Positions 10,064-18,907 of a DNA stretch of 64,000 bases are shown piece by piece; the stretch's first letter is position 1, and each line of letters opens with the position of its first letter. Position numbers and translations under genes: made by a program. The notes under the pieces were generated by a model. That model did not search any database and was not told the origin of the DNA. It was given only the letters and a program-made list of their open reading frames with translations. Origin of the DNA: Rhizobium terrae (GTDB lineage: Bacteria; Pseudomonadota; Alphaproteobacteria; Rhizobiales; Rhizobiaceae); contig NZ_QJKM01000002.1 of the NCBI RefSeq assembly GCF_003425685.1, forward strand, positions 248,001-312,000, in the 5' to 3' direction.

Positions 10064-10996
10064 ATGACCACGCGCCTTTACGAACACGAGATCTTCCTCG
10101 AACATCGCACGCCGGAAGGGCATCCTGAAAGAGCCGACCGGCTGCGGTCGCTCAACATCGCACTGCAGCATCCGAATTTTTCCACGCTCGACCGCAAACA
10201 GGCCCCGCAGGCCAACGAGGATTCGGTGCTGCTCGTCCATCCGGAAAAGCACCTGCGCGCGGTGATGCGTTCCATCCCGGAGGAAGACGAAGTCCGTCAG
10301 ATCGAAGCCGATACCTATGTCGGCCCAAAAAGCTTCCAAGCGGCGCTGACCGGCGTCGGCGGTGCGATGGCGGCGGTCGACGACGTGCTTTCGGGCAAGG
10401 TGGACAATGCCTTCGTGGCGGCCCGGCCGCCCGGCCATCACGCCGAAAAAAACAAGTTCATGGGCTTCTGCCTGTTCAACAATGCGGCGATCGCCGCCCG
10501 CCATTCGCGGCAGAAACACGGTATCGAACGCGTCGCCATCGTCGATTGGGACGTGCATCACGGCAACGGCACGCAGGACATCTTCTGGGACGATCCGTCC
10601 GTGCTGTTCTGCTCGACGCACCAGATGCCGCTTTACCCCGGCACCGGCGCCAAGGACGAAACCGGCATCAAGAACAATGTCATCAATGCGCCGCTTTCGC
10701 CCGACACCGGCAGCGAGCACTTTCGCGAGGCCTTCAAGAGCCGCGTCCTGCCGGCGCTTGAAAATTTCCGGCCGGACTTCCTCATCATCTCGGCTGGCTT
10801 CGACGCACACCATCGCGACCCCCTGGCGCAGATCAACCTCGTCGGCGACGATTTCGACTGGGCGACGGGTCGGCTGATGGAACTGGCCGGGAAGTACGCC
10901 AACAACCGGGTCGTCAGCCTGCTCGAGGGCGGCTATGATCTCGAAGGATTGGCCGAATCGGCCGGCATGCACATTCTGAGACTGATGAGGGGATAG
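10064..10996 (+). CDS. histone deacetylase/acetylpolyamine amidohydrolase family protein
   Basis: A zinc-dependent amidohydrolase of 310 residues, class II HDAC-like. The fold signatures are RPPGHHAE (near 123), FCLFNNAAIAA, the metal-binding DWDVHHGNGTQDIF (near 163) and SAGFDAHHRDPL (near 244), followed by LEGGYDLEGL. Bacterial members deacetylate polyamines or other small amines, and the substrate here is unknown. Only three bases separate its stop from xseB, so the two are co-transcribed. I recall the HDAC-xseB pair as common in rhizobia. Confidence 0.92.
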   Translation: MTTRLYEHEIFLEHRTPEGHPERADRLRSLNIALQHPNFSTLDRKQAPQANEDSVLLVHPEKHLRAVMRSIPEEDEVRQIEADTYVGPKSFQAALTGVGGAMAAVDDVLSGKVDNAFVAARPPGHHAEKNKFMGFCLFNNAAIAARHSRQKHGIERVAIVDWDVHHGNGTQDIFWDDPSVLFCSTHQMPLYPGTGAKDETGIKNNVINAPLSPDTGSEHFREAFKSRVLPALENFRPDFLIISAGFDAHHRDPLAQINLVGDDFDWATGRLMELAGKYANNRVVSLLEGGYDLEGLAESAGMHILRLMRG

Positions 10997-10999
10997 ACG

Positions 11000-11254
11000 A
11001 TGACCGAGAGCACCGAAACCGTTGACGTCACCAGCTACTCCTTCGAAAAGGCCGTCGCCGAACTCGAAAGCATCGTCGCGCGGCTGGAACGCGGCGACGT
11101 GGCGCTCGACGAATCCATTGTCATCTACGAGCGAGGCGAAGCGCTCAAGAAGCATTGCGAGAAACTGCTCACCGCCGCCGAAAACCGCATCGAAAAAATC
11201 CGCCTGGACCGCGCGGGCAAGCCGCAGGGCGTCGAACCGCTGGACGGCGAGTAA
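11000..11254 (+). CDS. xseB: exodeoxyribonuclease VII small subunit (XseB)
   Basis: A protein of 84 residues, the usual XseB length. It forms the helical small subunit of exonuclease VII, which degrades single-stranded DNA together with XseA (not in this window). The signature [20 protein letters not shown] and the following [19 protein letters not shown] are clearly visible, with a charged C-terminal tail. It follows the HDAC-family gene after three bases. In many rhizobia dxs follows soon after; here about 5.5 kb of other genes intervene. Confidence 0.97.
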   Translation: MTESTETVDVTSYSFEKAVAELESIVARLERGDVALDESIVIYERGEALKKHCEKLLTAAENRIEKIRLDRAGKPQGVEPLDGE

Positions 11255-11335
11255 GGAACTGCAGTCCTGAACGGCCTGCCGACGGACGTACAACCAAAGT
11301 CGTACAACCCCGGTTGGGAATGCATCATAAAGCGA

Positions 11336-11364
11336 TTGACGCACCGGGACCACCTCCCCATGAT
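11336..11364 (+). promoter_or_regulatory. candidate sigma-70 promoter for the TAXI-TRAP genes
   Basis: TTGACG at 11336-11341 and CATGAT at 11359-11364 are separated by 17 bases. They lie about 40 bases before the solute-binding protein gene. The -10 match is only four of six, so this is a candidate only. Confidence 0.35.
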
Positions 11365-11402
11365 AGCTGCCGTCTGACAGGGTGCTTTGGGAGGAGCAGA
11401 TT

Positions 11403-12374
11403 ATGACGGTTTGCGTGAAGTCCAGCAAAATCAATCTCATGTTTGCGGCCACACTTGCAGTTTCGACGGCGTTCTCGGCGGTCGGCGCCAAAGCCGCGGA
11501 ATTCATCAACGTGCTGACGGGGGGAACGTCGGGCGTGTATTATCCGCTCGGCGTCGCGCTTGCCGACATCTACGGACAGGGCATCAAGGATGCCCGCACG
11601 CAAGTGCAGGCCACCAAAGCCTCGGTCGAAAACCTGAACCTGCTGCAGGCGGGCCGCGGCGAGATCGCGTTCTCGCTCGGCGATTCCGTCCAGGAAGGCT
11701 GGAAGGGCAACAAGGAAGCCGGCTTCCCGGCGAAGCTCGACAAGCTGCGCGGCATCGCCGCGATCTATCCCAACTATATCCAGGTCGTCGCCAGCGCCGA
11801 ATCAGGCGTCAAGACGCTCGCCGACCTCAAAGGCAAGAGCCTTTCGGTCGGCGCGCCCGCTTCCGGCACCGAACTCAATGCGCGGGCGATCTTCGCTGCA
11901 GCCGGCATGTCCTACAAGGATCTCGGCAAGACCGAATACCTGCCGTTCGCCGAATCGGTCGAGCTCATCAAAAACCGCCAGCTTGATGCGACGCTGCAAT
12001 CGGCGGGCCTCGGCGTCGCTTCCATCCGCGACCTTGCCACCTCGCTGAAGATCAACGTCGTGGCGATCCCGAAGGCGGAGGTCGAGAAGATCGGCGCGCC
12101 CTATATTTCGGTGAAGATCCCGGCTGGGACCTATGAGGGCCAGACCGCGGACGTGGAAACAGCCGCCGTCGGCAACTTCCTGATCACCCATTCGGGTGTG
12201 TCCGACGAAACCGTCTACCAGATGACCAAGCTGCTCTTCTCCAACCTGCCGAAACTTTCCGCCGCGCATGCGGCCGCCAAGGCGATCGACGTGAAGAAGG
12301 CGCTCGATGGCATGCCGGTGCCGCTGCATCCCGGTGCCGAACGCTATTACAGGGAAGTCGGATTGATGAAGTAA
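11403..12374 (+). CDS. TAXI-family TRAP transporter solute-binding protein
   Basis: A periplasmic binding protein of 323 residues. An N-terminal signal peptide ends near AVGAKA before AEFINVLTGG. The TAXI hallmark TGGTSGVYYPLGVALADI follows at once, then SVGAPASGTELNAR and PFAESVELIKNRQLDA. The start is the ATG after GGGAGGAGCAGATT. It captures a solute (TAXI systems take glutamate, aromatic or other carboxylates) and delivers it to the fused permease 176 bases downstream. A strong palindromic element lies between the two genes. The ligand cannot be predicted. Confidence 0.94.
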   Translation: MTVCVKSSKINLMFAATLAVSTAFSAVGAKAAEFINVLTGGTSGVYYPLGVALADIYGQGIKDARTQVQATKASVENLNLLQAGRGEIAFSLGDSVQEGWKGNKEAGFPAKLDKLRGIAAIYPNYIQVVASAESGVKTLADLKGKSLSVGAPASGTELNARAIFAAAGMSYKDLGKTEYLPFAESVELIKNRQLDATLQSAGLGVASIRDLATSLKINVVAIPKAEVEKIGAPYISVKIPAGTYEGQTADVETAAVGNFLITHSGVSDETVYQMTKLLFSNLPKLSAAHAAAKAIDVKKALDGMPVPLHPGAERYYREVGLMK

Positions 12375-12390
12375 GAGGGCGTATTCCCTC

Positions 12391-12530
12391 ATCCGCCCTG
12401 CCGGGCACCTTCTCCCCGTCTGAATGGGGAGAAGGAGATGTGCCGCAACGTTTTAACTCCTCTCGACCGAGCCAGGGGCACATCCCCTCTCCCCGTTCGC
12501 GGGGAGAGGGTTAGGGTGAGGGTGAGGGGC
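12391..12530. repeat. RIME-like palindromic mosaic element with two perfect hairpins
   Basis: This intergenic element has a perfect 10-bp hairpin (CCTTCTCCCC at 12408-12417 with 12426-12435). It has a second perfect 10-bp hairpin (CCCTCTCCCC at 12485-12494 with 12501-12510). An 8-bp stem, GATGTGCC 12437-12444 with GGCACATC 12477-12484, joins them. The C- and G-rich outer flanks also resemble each other inverted. The layout matches what I recall of Rhizobium-specific intergenic mosaic elements. It sits inside the TRAP operon, where the RNA structure could stabilise or attenuate the upstream message. Confidence 0.7.
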
Positions 12531-12550
12531 AAGCGATCTCCGGAGTAAAC

Positions 12551-14662
12551 ATGTCCGAATCCGCCATGCATCATCCGATGACGCCGCAAAGCGCCGAGGA
12601 GCCGATCGAAGGGCTGCCGGCCGGATGGGGTGATGGAATCGGCGCGAAGATCACCTTTGCCATCGCGCTCGCCTTTTCCGCCTTTCAGCTGATCACGGCC
12701 GCCTATGCCATCTTGCCGAGCCAGGTGATCCGGGCCATGCATGTGGCCTTCCTGCTGCTGCTCGGCTTCGGCCTCCTGGCGCAGTTGCGCGCCAAGACGC
12801 CGATCGGCAAGAGCTGGTTCTGGCTGCTCGGTATCTTGGGATTTGCGACCGGCCTCTACAACTGGGTAGAATATGCGCCGCTCCTGCAGCGCAGCGGCTT
12901 CCTGACCACACCCGACATCATTGTCGGCGTCGTACTGATCCTCGTCGTCTTCGAGGGTGCCCGCCAGCTTATGGGGCTGCCGCTGACGATCATGTGCGGC
13001 ATCTTCCTGGCCTATTGCTTCTTCGGCCAGTATGCGCCCGGCGCGCTGCAGACGCGCGGCTATTTCTTCGACCAGATCATCGACTATTTCGCCTATGGCA
13101 CGGAGGGGATCTACGGCACGCCGGTTTATGTCTCGGCCGCCTACATCTTCATCTTCGTGGTCTTTGCCGCCTTCCTCGAACGGGCGGGCATGATCGCGCT
13201 CTTCAATGACGTGGCGCTCGGGCTCGTCGGCCACTGGCGCGGCGGGCCGGCACAGGTCTGCGTGCTGTCATCGGCGCTGATGGGGACGATTTCGGGCTCG
13301 GGCGTCGCAAACGTCGTGGCATCGGGCCAGTTCACCATCCCGCTGATGAAACGTTTCGGTTTCAGGTCCGCCTTCGCCGGCGGCGTCGAGGCGACGTCCT
13401 CGATGGGTGGGCAGATCATGCCGCCGGTCATGGGGGCCGTTGCTTTCATCATGGCCGAGACGCTGAATATCCCATATGCGGAAGTGGTGAAGGCGGCGAT
13501 CATCCCGGCCATTCTCTATTTTGGCGCCTGTTTCTGGCAGGTGCATCTGGAAGCCGGCAAGGCGGGCCTCAAAGGCATGGACGAAAGCGAGCTCCCGAGC
13601 GCCTGGGGAGCGATCAGGCAGCACTGGCCCCTCATCCTGCCGCTTGCCGCCCTCGTCTACCTCTTGTTTGCGGGTTACACCCCGATCTTCGCCGGGACGA
13701 TGGGGCTTGCGCTGACAGTCGTGCTGATCCTCTCGACACCGATCGCCGCCTCTATCGGGCCGACCGCCTTCCGGATCGTCTTCTGGCTGGCGATCGGCAT
13801 CGCCTCGGCAAGCTTCTTCGAATTCGGCGTCACCTTCCTTGCCGGGCTTCTCTGCCTGCTGATCCTGGCCTGCCTGTTCTTCAAGGGCGGCCGCGAGACG
13901 CTGATGATCTGCATCGATTCGCTTGCCGAAGGCGCGAAGAACGCGCTCCCCGTCGGCATCGCCTGCGCCATCGTCGGCATCGTCATCGGCACGCTGACGC
14001 TGACCGGCATCGCCTCGACGCTGATCGGCACGATCATCGATATCGGCAGGGACAACCTATTCATCTCGCTGGTCCTGACGATGATCACCTGCCTCATACT
14101 CGGCATGGGCATCCCGACCATTCCGAACTACATCATCACCTCGTCGCTCGCAGGCCCCGCGCTGCTCGAACTCGGCGTGCCGCTGATCGTCAGCCACATG
14201 TTTGTCTTCTATTTCGGCATTATGGCGGACCTGACGCCGCCGGTGGCGCTCGCCGCTTATGCAGCCGCTCCGATGGCAAAGGAATCCGGCATGCGGATCG
14301 GCGTTCAAGCAGTGAAGCTCGCGATTGCCGGCTTCCTCGTTCCCTTTATGGCAGTCTACACGCCGGCACTGATGCTGCAGGATCCGGGCCCTCTCTCTGT
14401 TTATGTCGGCTACTGGGGCGAAGTTGCTTATGTCTTTGTCAAGGCCTGCCTCGGTATCGTGCTGTGGGGCGCCACCGTCGTTGGATTCCTGTTTGCCCGG
14501 CTTGCCATATGGGAGCGGATGCTCGCTTGCCTCGCGGGCGTGCTGCTGGTCCTGGCTCTGCCCTGGACCGACGAGATCGGCTGGGTGGTCACCCTGGTCT
14601 GGATCGGCTGGCACTGGTGGCGGACGCGCAAGCTCTCGGCGCCGGCGGTCGCGACACCCTGA
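12551..14662 (+). CDS. TRAP transporter fused permease (4TM/12TM), TAXI type
   Basis: An integral membrane protein of 703 residues that joins the small DctQ-like and large DctM-like subunits, as is standard for TAXI transporters. Typical blocks are LVGHWRGGPAQVCVLSSALMG, ISGSGVANVVASGQ, EATSSMGGQIMPPVMGAVAF (near 280-300) and MADLTPPVALAAYAAA near 560. It uses the sodium or proton gradient to import the solute captured by the upstream periplasmic protein. The GGAG just before the ATG at 12551 fits a ribosome site. A DUF1850 gene starts ten bases after the stop. Confidence 0.95.
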   Translation: MSESAMHHPMTPQSAEEPIEGLPAGWGDGIGAKITFAIALAFSAFQLITAAYAILPSQVIRAMHVAFLLLLGFGLLAQLRAKTPIGKSWFWLLGILGFATGLYNWVEYAPLLQRSGFLTTPDIIVGVVLILVVFEGARQLMGLPLTIMCGIFLAYCFFGQYAPGALQTRGYFFDQIIDYFAYGTEGIYGTPVYVSAAYIFIFVVFAAFLERAGMIALFNDVALGLVGHWRGGPAQVCVLSSALMGTISGSGVANVVASGQFTIPLMKRFGFRSAFAGGVEATSSMGGQIMPPVMGAVAFIMAETLNIPYAEVVKAAIIPAILYFGACFWQVHLEAGKAGLKGMDESELPSAWGAIRQHWPLILPLAALVYLLFAGYTPIFAGTMGLALTVVLILSTPIAASIGPTAFRIVFWLAIGIASASFFEFGVTFLAGLLCLLILACLFFKGGRETLMICIDSLAEGAKNALPVGIACAIVGIVIGTLTLTGIASTLIGTIIDIGRDNLFISLVLTMITCLILGMGIPTIPNYIITSSLAGPALLELGVPLIVSHMFVFYFGIMADLTPPVALAAYAAAPMAKESGMRIGVQAVKLAIAGFLVPFMAVYTPALMLQDPGPLSVYVGYWGEVAYVFVKACLGIVLWGATVVGFLFARLAIWERMLACLAGVLLVLALPWTDEIGWVVTLVWIGWHWWRTRKLSAPAVATP

Positions 14663-14672
14663 GCGCCGGCTG

Positions 14673-15035
14673 ATGAGCCTCTGCATTCTGGCGGGCGGCA
14701 AGGTAACGACGCTCGCCGTCTCGATGTTCACGCTTTCCTGGACCCATTCCGCGCAGAAGACCGAATGGCGCGAGACCTGGGCCGTGACACCGGCCGGGCT
14801 GGAACTTCGCCAGGCCGAGGTCAAAGGCTCCGGCGCAGGCATGGAACCAGAGGCGGATGCGGAGCTGAAGGATGGCTGGTGGACGTGGCGTCCGAAGCTT
14901 CCGCCGCAAAAGCATGTTTCGCTCGCAGCTTCCGGCATGACGCCGGGTGGGTGGAGGCTCTGCCATGAGGGCGGATGCACAGAACTCGGTGCCAAGGCGG
15001 GAGACGAAACCGTTCTAAGCAGGTGTCCCGACTGA
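14673..15035 (+). CDS. DUF1850 domain protein associated with a TAXI-TRAP transporter
   Basis: A small protein of 120 residues beginning MSLCILAGGKVTTLAVSMFT. It is rich in beta-strand-like stretches (FTLSWTHSAQKTEWRETW, PAGLELRQAEVKGSGAGME) and ends with a conserved-looking GWRLCHEGGC segment. DUF1850 proteins are known mainly as neighbours of TAXI-TRAP permeases; their function is unknown. The ATG lies ten bases after the permease stop, so it belongs to the same operon. No signal peptide is obvious, although the first 18 residues are mildly hydrophobic. Confidence 0.8.
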   Translation: MSLCILAGGKVTTLAVSMFTLSWTHSAQKTEWRETWAVTPAGLELRQAEVKGSGAGMEPEADAELKDGWWTWRPKLPPQKHVSLAASGMTPGGWRLCHEGGCTELGAKAGDETVLSRCPD

Positions 15036-15077
15036 GGACTATCGACCAAATCCGACGGTTCCACTATATTGTCCCAC

Positions 15078-15389
15078 ATGGACAAGGACCTGGTCATCGC
15101 CAAGCTGAGGGAGCACGAGGACGAACTGCGCGCTGCGGGTGCGGAGCATATGTCGATCTTTGGTTCCGTGGCCAGAGGCGATGCGACGGCGCAGTCAGAT
15201 CTCGATATTCTTGTAAAGTGTTCCGAACCCGTCATACAATCGGGTTTCGGCTATTTCAGTGTTTTGGCAGGCCTACAGGAACGTATTACCCAAATCACGG
15301 GCGCCTCTCACGTCGACATTGTAGCCGAACCGGTGCGCAAAGAGCGTCTGCGCCGGAACGTCGAGCGGGATCGTGCCGTTGCCTACTAA
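15078..15389 (+). CDS. MntA-type nucleotidyltransferase (antitoxin of a MntA/HepT pair)
   Basis: A minimal nucleotidyltransferase of 103 residues. The motif GSVARGDATAQSDLD starts at residue 29 and fits the GS-X10-DXD pattern of MntA antitoxins, with a further acidic residue in HVDIVAEPV. MntA proteins AMPylate the HEPN toxin HepT to neutralise it; that is known from the family, not shown here. An alternative TTG start at 15069 would add three residues. Its 3' end overlaps the HepT frame by 17 bases, the usual bicistronic layout. Confidence 0.85.
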   Translation: MDKDLVIAKLREHEDELRAAGAEHMSIFGSVARGDATAQSDLDILVKCSEPVIQSGFGYFSVLAGLQERITQITGASHVDIVAEPVRKERLRRNVERDRAVAY

Positions 15390-15654
15390 GCGACCCCTTA
15401 CCCGGTTCCGCGACATCACCGAGAATGGTGAAGCCATTCTTGACTATACCCGAGAGCTTGATTTCGAAGGCTATCTCAAGAACCGGCTGGTGCGTGACGC
15501 TTCGGAACGCTGTCTCGCACGCATCTCCGAAGCAGCCGTAAAATTGGGACCAGTGGCCGAAGACCTTTTTCCGCGGTACGGCTGGCGTGACATCCGCAAC
15601 TTCGGAAACATCCTTCGGCACGAATATGAGGGCGTGCTGGACGACGTAACATAG
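15373..15654 (+). CDS. HepT-like HEPN ribonuclease toxin, truncated by an in-frame amber codon
   Basis: The frame starts at GTG 15373 and gives 93 residues up to TAG at 15652-15654. The HEPN core is visible as WRDIRNFGNILRHEYEGV, with the HEY of the ribonuclease site; the Arg-to-His spacing is wider than the textbook RX4-6H. Reading on past the TAG in the same frame gives 28 more residues (starting AIITRHLPLLVTELTAFLAE) to a second TAG at 15739-15741. These look like the missing C-terminal helix of DUF86/HepT proteins. The amber codon sits where relatives usually have Trp (TGG). The gene is therefore probably a recent pseudogene or a truncated toxin of about 122 residues originally. Confidence 0.75.
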   Translation: MPLPTKRPLTRFRDITENGEAILDYTRELDFEGYLKNRLVRDASERCLARISEAAVKLGPVAEDLFPRYGWRDIRNFGNILRHEYEGVLDDVT

Positions 15655-15754
15655 GCGATCATCACGAGACATCTTCCGCTCCTGGTGACCGAACTCACAG
15701 CATTCCTCGCCGAATACCCCGAAGACCAGGAAACACTGTAGCGAGTATATCTCC

Positions 15755-16678
15755 ATGTCCTTCTTCCCCGGAAAAGACCCTGTCGCGGGCGATGCGTTTG
15801 CCTGCGATGCGATCGAGAACCTGATCATTCCACGCACCAGCGATATCGGCGGGTTTTCCGTGCGGCGCGCTTTGCCGACGCGGCAGAGGCGACTGGTCGG
15901 GCCGTTCATCTTTTTCGACCGGATGGGGCCGGCGCTGCTGCGCGCCGACGAGGCGCTCGACGTCAAACCGCATCCGCATATCGGGCTTTCCACCGTCACC
16001 TATCTCTTCGACGGCGAAATCAAGCATCGCGACAGTCTCGGCACCGAACTCGTCATCCGCCCGGGCGACATCAACCTGATGACCGCCGGGCGGGGCATCG
16101 TACATTCGGAACGCACGCCGGAGAACCTGCGGGGCCACCCGATGTCCGTCTCCGGCCTGCAGACCTGGCTGGCGCTGCCGGACGACAAGGAGGAGATCGA
16201 TCCGACCTTTTCCCACACCGGCAAGGACTCCATGCCGCTGATCGAGGCGGACGGTGCGAGGGGTCGGGTGGTGATCGGCTCCTTCGAAGGCCTCGGCTCG
16301 CCGGTCTCGACTTATACGGACACGCTCTATGCCGATCTGCGCCTCGAACCGGGCAAGCGCTTTCCCTTCGCGGCGGCGCACGAGGAACGGGCGATCTATA
16401 TCCTCTCCGGCGAATTGCTGGTGGCCGGCGACCGGTTCGCGGCCGACCAGTTGCTCGTCTTCCGCCCGGGGGACGATATCACGCTGGAAGCCGGTGCGAT
16501 GGGCTGTCACCTGATGCTGTTCGGCGGTGCCGCGCTGAACTCCAGGCGCTACATCTGGTGGAACTTCGTTTCCTCCTCCAAGGAACGGATCGAAAAGGCA
16601 AAAGAGGAGTGGCGCACCGGCCGTTTCGACATCGTGCCGGGAGACGAAGAAGAGTTTGTCCCCTTGCCCGCCGCCTGA
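15755..16678 (+). CDS. pirin family protein
   Basis: A bicupin protein of 307 residues. The N-terminal cupin contains LVGPFIFFDRMGPA, KPHPHIGLSTVTYLFDGEI (metal-binding His residues near 70-75) and NLMTAGRGIVHSERTPE, all pirin signatures. The C-terminal cupin follows (ERAIYILSGELLVAGD, LLVFRPGDDITLEAG). Pirins bind iron; some act as quercetinases or redox-sensing regulators, and the role here is undetermined. It starts 14 bases after the last stop of the HepT remnant and runs toward dxs. Confidence 0.93.
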   Translation: MSFFPGKDPVAGDAFACDAIENLIIPRTSDIGGFSVRRALPTRQRRLVGPFIFFDRMGPALLRADEALDVKPHPHIGLSTVTYLFDGEIKHRDSLGTELVIRPGDINLMTAGRGIVHSERTPENLRGHPMSVSGLQTWLALPDDKEEIDPTFSHTGKDSMPLIEADGARGRVVIGSFEGLGSPVSTYTDTLYADLRLEPGKRFPFAAAHEERAIYILSGELLVAGDRFAADQLLVFRPGDDITLEAGAMGCHLMLFGGAALNSRRYIWWNFVSSSKERIEKAKEEWRTGRFDIVPGDEEEFVPLPAA

Positions 16679-16721
16679 AATCGGCTAGAAACAGCCCTTC
16701 ATACAACTTGAAAAAGCCTGT

Positions 16722-16770
16722 TTTCTTCTCATCTTGTGAGGAAGCATGCTTCCGACCAAGACGAGAGAAG
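16722..16770 (+). promoter_or_regulatory. imperfect inverted repeat with a perfect 14-bp palindrome in the dxs leader
   Basis: GGAAGCATGCTTCC at 16740-16753 is a perfect palindrome. It is flanked by roughly complementary arms (CTTCTCATCTTG on the left, CAAGACGAGAGAAG on the right). The arrangement lies between pirin and dxs and overlaps an upstream in-frame GTG of dxs. It could be the terminator stem of pirin, an operator, or an RNA hairpin near the dxs ribosome site. Confidence 0.45.
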
Positions 16771-16780
16771 GCCAACTTCC

Positions 16781-18700
16781 GTGACATCAACGCCCGCAAC
16801 GCCGCTGCTCGACAAGGTCAAGCTTCCCGCCGATCTTCGCGAGGTCGAGGATCGCGACCTGCCGGTGCTTGCCCGCGAAGTGCGCGACGAGATGATCGAT
16901 GCGGTCTCCCGCACCGGCGGGCATCTCGGGGCCGGCCTTGGCGTCGTTGAGCTGACGATCGCCATCCACAAGGTGTTCAACACGCCGGACGACCGGCTGA
17001 TCTTCGACGTCGGGCACCAGTGTTATCCCCACAAGATCCTCACCGGACGTCGTGACCGCATCCGCACGCTCCGCCAGGAAAACGGCCTTTCCGGCTTCAC
17101 CCGCCGGGCAGAGAGCGAATACGACCCGTTCGGCGCGGCACACTCCTCCACTTCGATTTCCGCCGGCCTCGGCATGGCGGTCGCCGCCGATCTTTCCGGC
17201 TCGAAGCGCAATGTGATCGCCGTCATCGGCGACGGCGCCATGTCGGCTGGCATGGCCTATGAGGCACTCAACAATGCCGGCGCACTCGACGCGCGACTGA
17301 TCGTCATCCTCAACGACAACGACATGTCGATCGCCCCGCCGACCGGCGCGATGAGCGCCTATCTGGCGCGGCTCGCCTCCGGCCGCACCTATATGGGCTT
17401 CCGCGATCTCGGCAAGAAACTGACCGCCTATCTCGGCGGCCGCATCGACCGGGCGATCACCCGCGCCGTCGAACATGCCCGCGGCTACGTGACCGGCGGC
17501 ACGATGTTCGAGGAAATGGGCTTCTATCATATCGGCCCGATCGACGGTCATTCCTTCGATCATCTTCTGCCGGTGCTGCGCAACGTGCGCGACCATGCCC
17601 GCGGCCCTGTCCTGATCCATGTGGTCACGCAGAAGGGCAAGGGTTACGCGCCGGCGGAAGCGGCCGCCGACAAATATCACGGCGTCAACAAGTTCGACGT
17701 CATCACCGGCGCGCAGGCGAAGTCGAAGCCCAACGCGCCATCCTATACCAGCGTCTTTGGCGAAGCGCTGGTGCAGGAAGCAGGTTTCGACGACAAGATC
17801 GTCGGCATCACCGCCGCCATGCCGAACGGTACCGGCATCGACAAGCTGGCGGAAGCCTTCCCGTCCCGCACCTTCGACGTCGGTATTGCCGAGCAGCACG
17901 CGGTGACCTTCGCCGCGGGCCTCGCGGCGGAAGGCTACAAGCCGTTCTGTGCGCTTTATTCCACCTTCCTGCAGCGCGGTTACGACCAGGTGGTGCACGA
18001 CGTGGCGATCCAAGGCCTACCCGTACGCTTCCCGATCGACCGCGCCGGTTTCGTCGGCGCCGACGGGCCCACGCATGCGGGCTCCTTCGACACGACCTTC
18101 CTCGCCACCCTGCCGGGCATGGTGGTGATGGCCGCGGCCGACGAGGCCGAACTGAAACACATGGTGCGCACCGCCGCCGCCTATGATCAAGGCCCGATCT
18201 CCTTCCGGTATCCGCGTGGCGAAGGTGTCGGCGTCGAACTGCCGGAACGCGGCCAGATTCTCCAGATCGGCAAGGGCCGCGTCGTCAAGCAGGGCTCGAA
18301 GGTCGCGCTTCTTTCTTTCGGCACCCGATTGAAGGACTGTCTGCTAGCGGCCGAAGACCTCGATGCGGCAGGGCTTTCCACGACCGTTGCCGATGCACGT
18401 TTCGCCAAGCCGCTCGATCAGGACCTGATCCGCCAGCTCGCCCGCCACCATGAGGTGCTGATCACCATCGAGGAAGGCGCCGTCGGCGGCTTCGGCGGTC
18501 ATGTCCTGCAGTTCCTGGCAAGCGAAGGCCTGCTCGACAACGGGCTGAAGATCCGCTCGATGGTCCTGCCGGATATCTGGATGGAGCAGGCAAGCCCGGA
18601 CGCGATGTATGCGAAGGCCGGCCTTGACCGGACCGGGATCGTTTCGACGGTCTTCAAGGCACTCGGCCAGACACGTGTCGGCGTGGGCTTCGCAGGCTGA
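16781..18700 (+). CDS. dxs: 1-deoxy-D-xylulose-5-phosphate synthase (Dxs)
   Basis: A protein of 639 residues, the usual Dxs length. It condenses pyruvate and glyceraldehyde-3-phosphate to DXP with thiamine diphosphate, the first step of the MEP isoprenoid pathway. Motifs include [15 protein letters not shown], the cofactor/Mg block [29 protein letters not shown], the catalytic Glu region [15 protein letters not shown] and FRYPRGEG. The start is GTG 16781 (residues [12 protein letters not shown] follow), placed behind GAGAGAAGG. An upstream in-frame GTG at 16736 would read through the leader hairpin and is less likely. DXP also feeds thiamine and pyridoxal synthesis. Confidence 0.97.
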   Translation: MTSTPATPLLDKVKLPADLREVEDRDLPVLAREVRDEMIDAVSRTGGHLGAGLGVVELTIAIHKVFNTPDDRLIFDVGHQCYPHKILTGRRDRIRTLRQENGLSGFTRRAESEYDPFGAAHSSTSISAGLGMAVAADLSGSKRNVIAVIGDGAMSAGMAYEALNNAGALDARLIVILNDNDMSIAPPTGAMSAYLARLASGRTYMGFRDLGKKLTAYLGGRIDRAITRAVEHARGYVTGGTMFEEMGFYHIGPIDGHSFDHLLPVLRNVRDHARGPVLIHVVTQKGKGYAPAEAAADKYHGVNKFDVITGAQAKSKPNAPSYTSVFGEALVQEAGFDDKIVGITAAMPNGTGIDKLAEAFPSRTFDVGIAEQHAVTFAAGLAAEGYKPFCALYSTFLQRGYDQVVHDVAIQGLPVRFPIDRAGFVGADGPTHAGSFDTTFLATLPGMVVMAAADEAELKHMVRTAAAYDQGPISFRYPRGEGVGVELPERGQILQIGKGRVVKQGSKVALLSFGTRLKDCLLAAEDLDAAGLSTTVADARFAKPLDQDLIRQLARHHEVLITIEEGAVGGFGGHVLQFLASEGLLDNGLKIRSMVLPDIWMEQASPDAMYAKAGLDRTGIVSTVFKALGQTRVGVGFAG

Positions 18701-18907
18701 TCTGCCCGACGCCGACGGTCGGTCCCGCAGGCCTTCGATCATCATGTCGAACTGCACGGCATCGAATAGATAGGCGTGCCGATATTCATCGCATATGCGA
18801 GCGGAAGATCCTGCCGCTGACACTGAAGGCGATCGACGGCCGTTCCAGGCAAGCGGCCCGGTATCACCCTTTCTTTCAATATTGCTGAAATTGACCGTGA
18901 CCCGGCG

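Noticed and set aside
15373-15741. Programmed read-through (selenocysteine or pyrrolysine) of the HepT stop
   Set aside because: The codon is TAG in a rhizobial genome with no reason to expect pyrrolysine, and no recoding structure was seen; a point mutation is simpler.
18701-18907. Possible gene remnant between dxs and DUF4424 (minus-strand segment ending in a frame that runs into dxs)
   Set aside because: The short peptide outside dxs looks vaguely protein-like but matches no family I recognise, and most of its frame is antisense to dxs.
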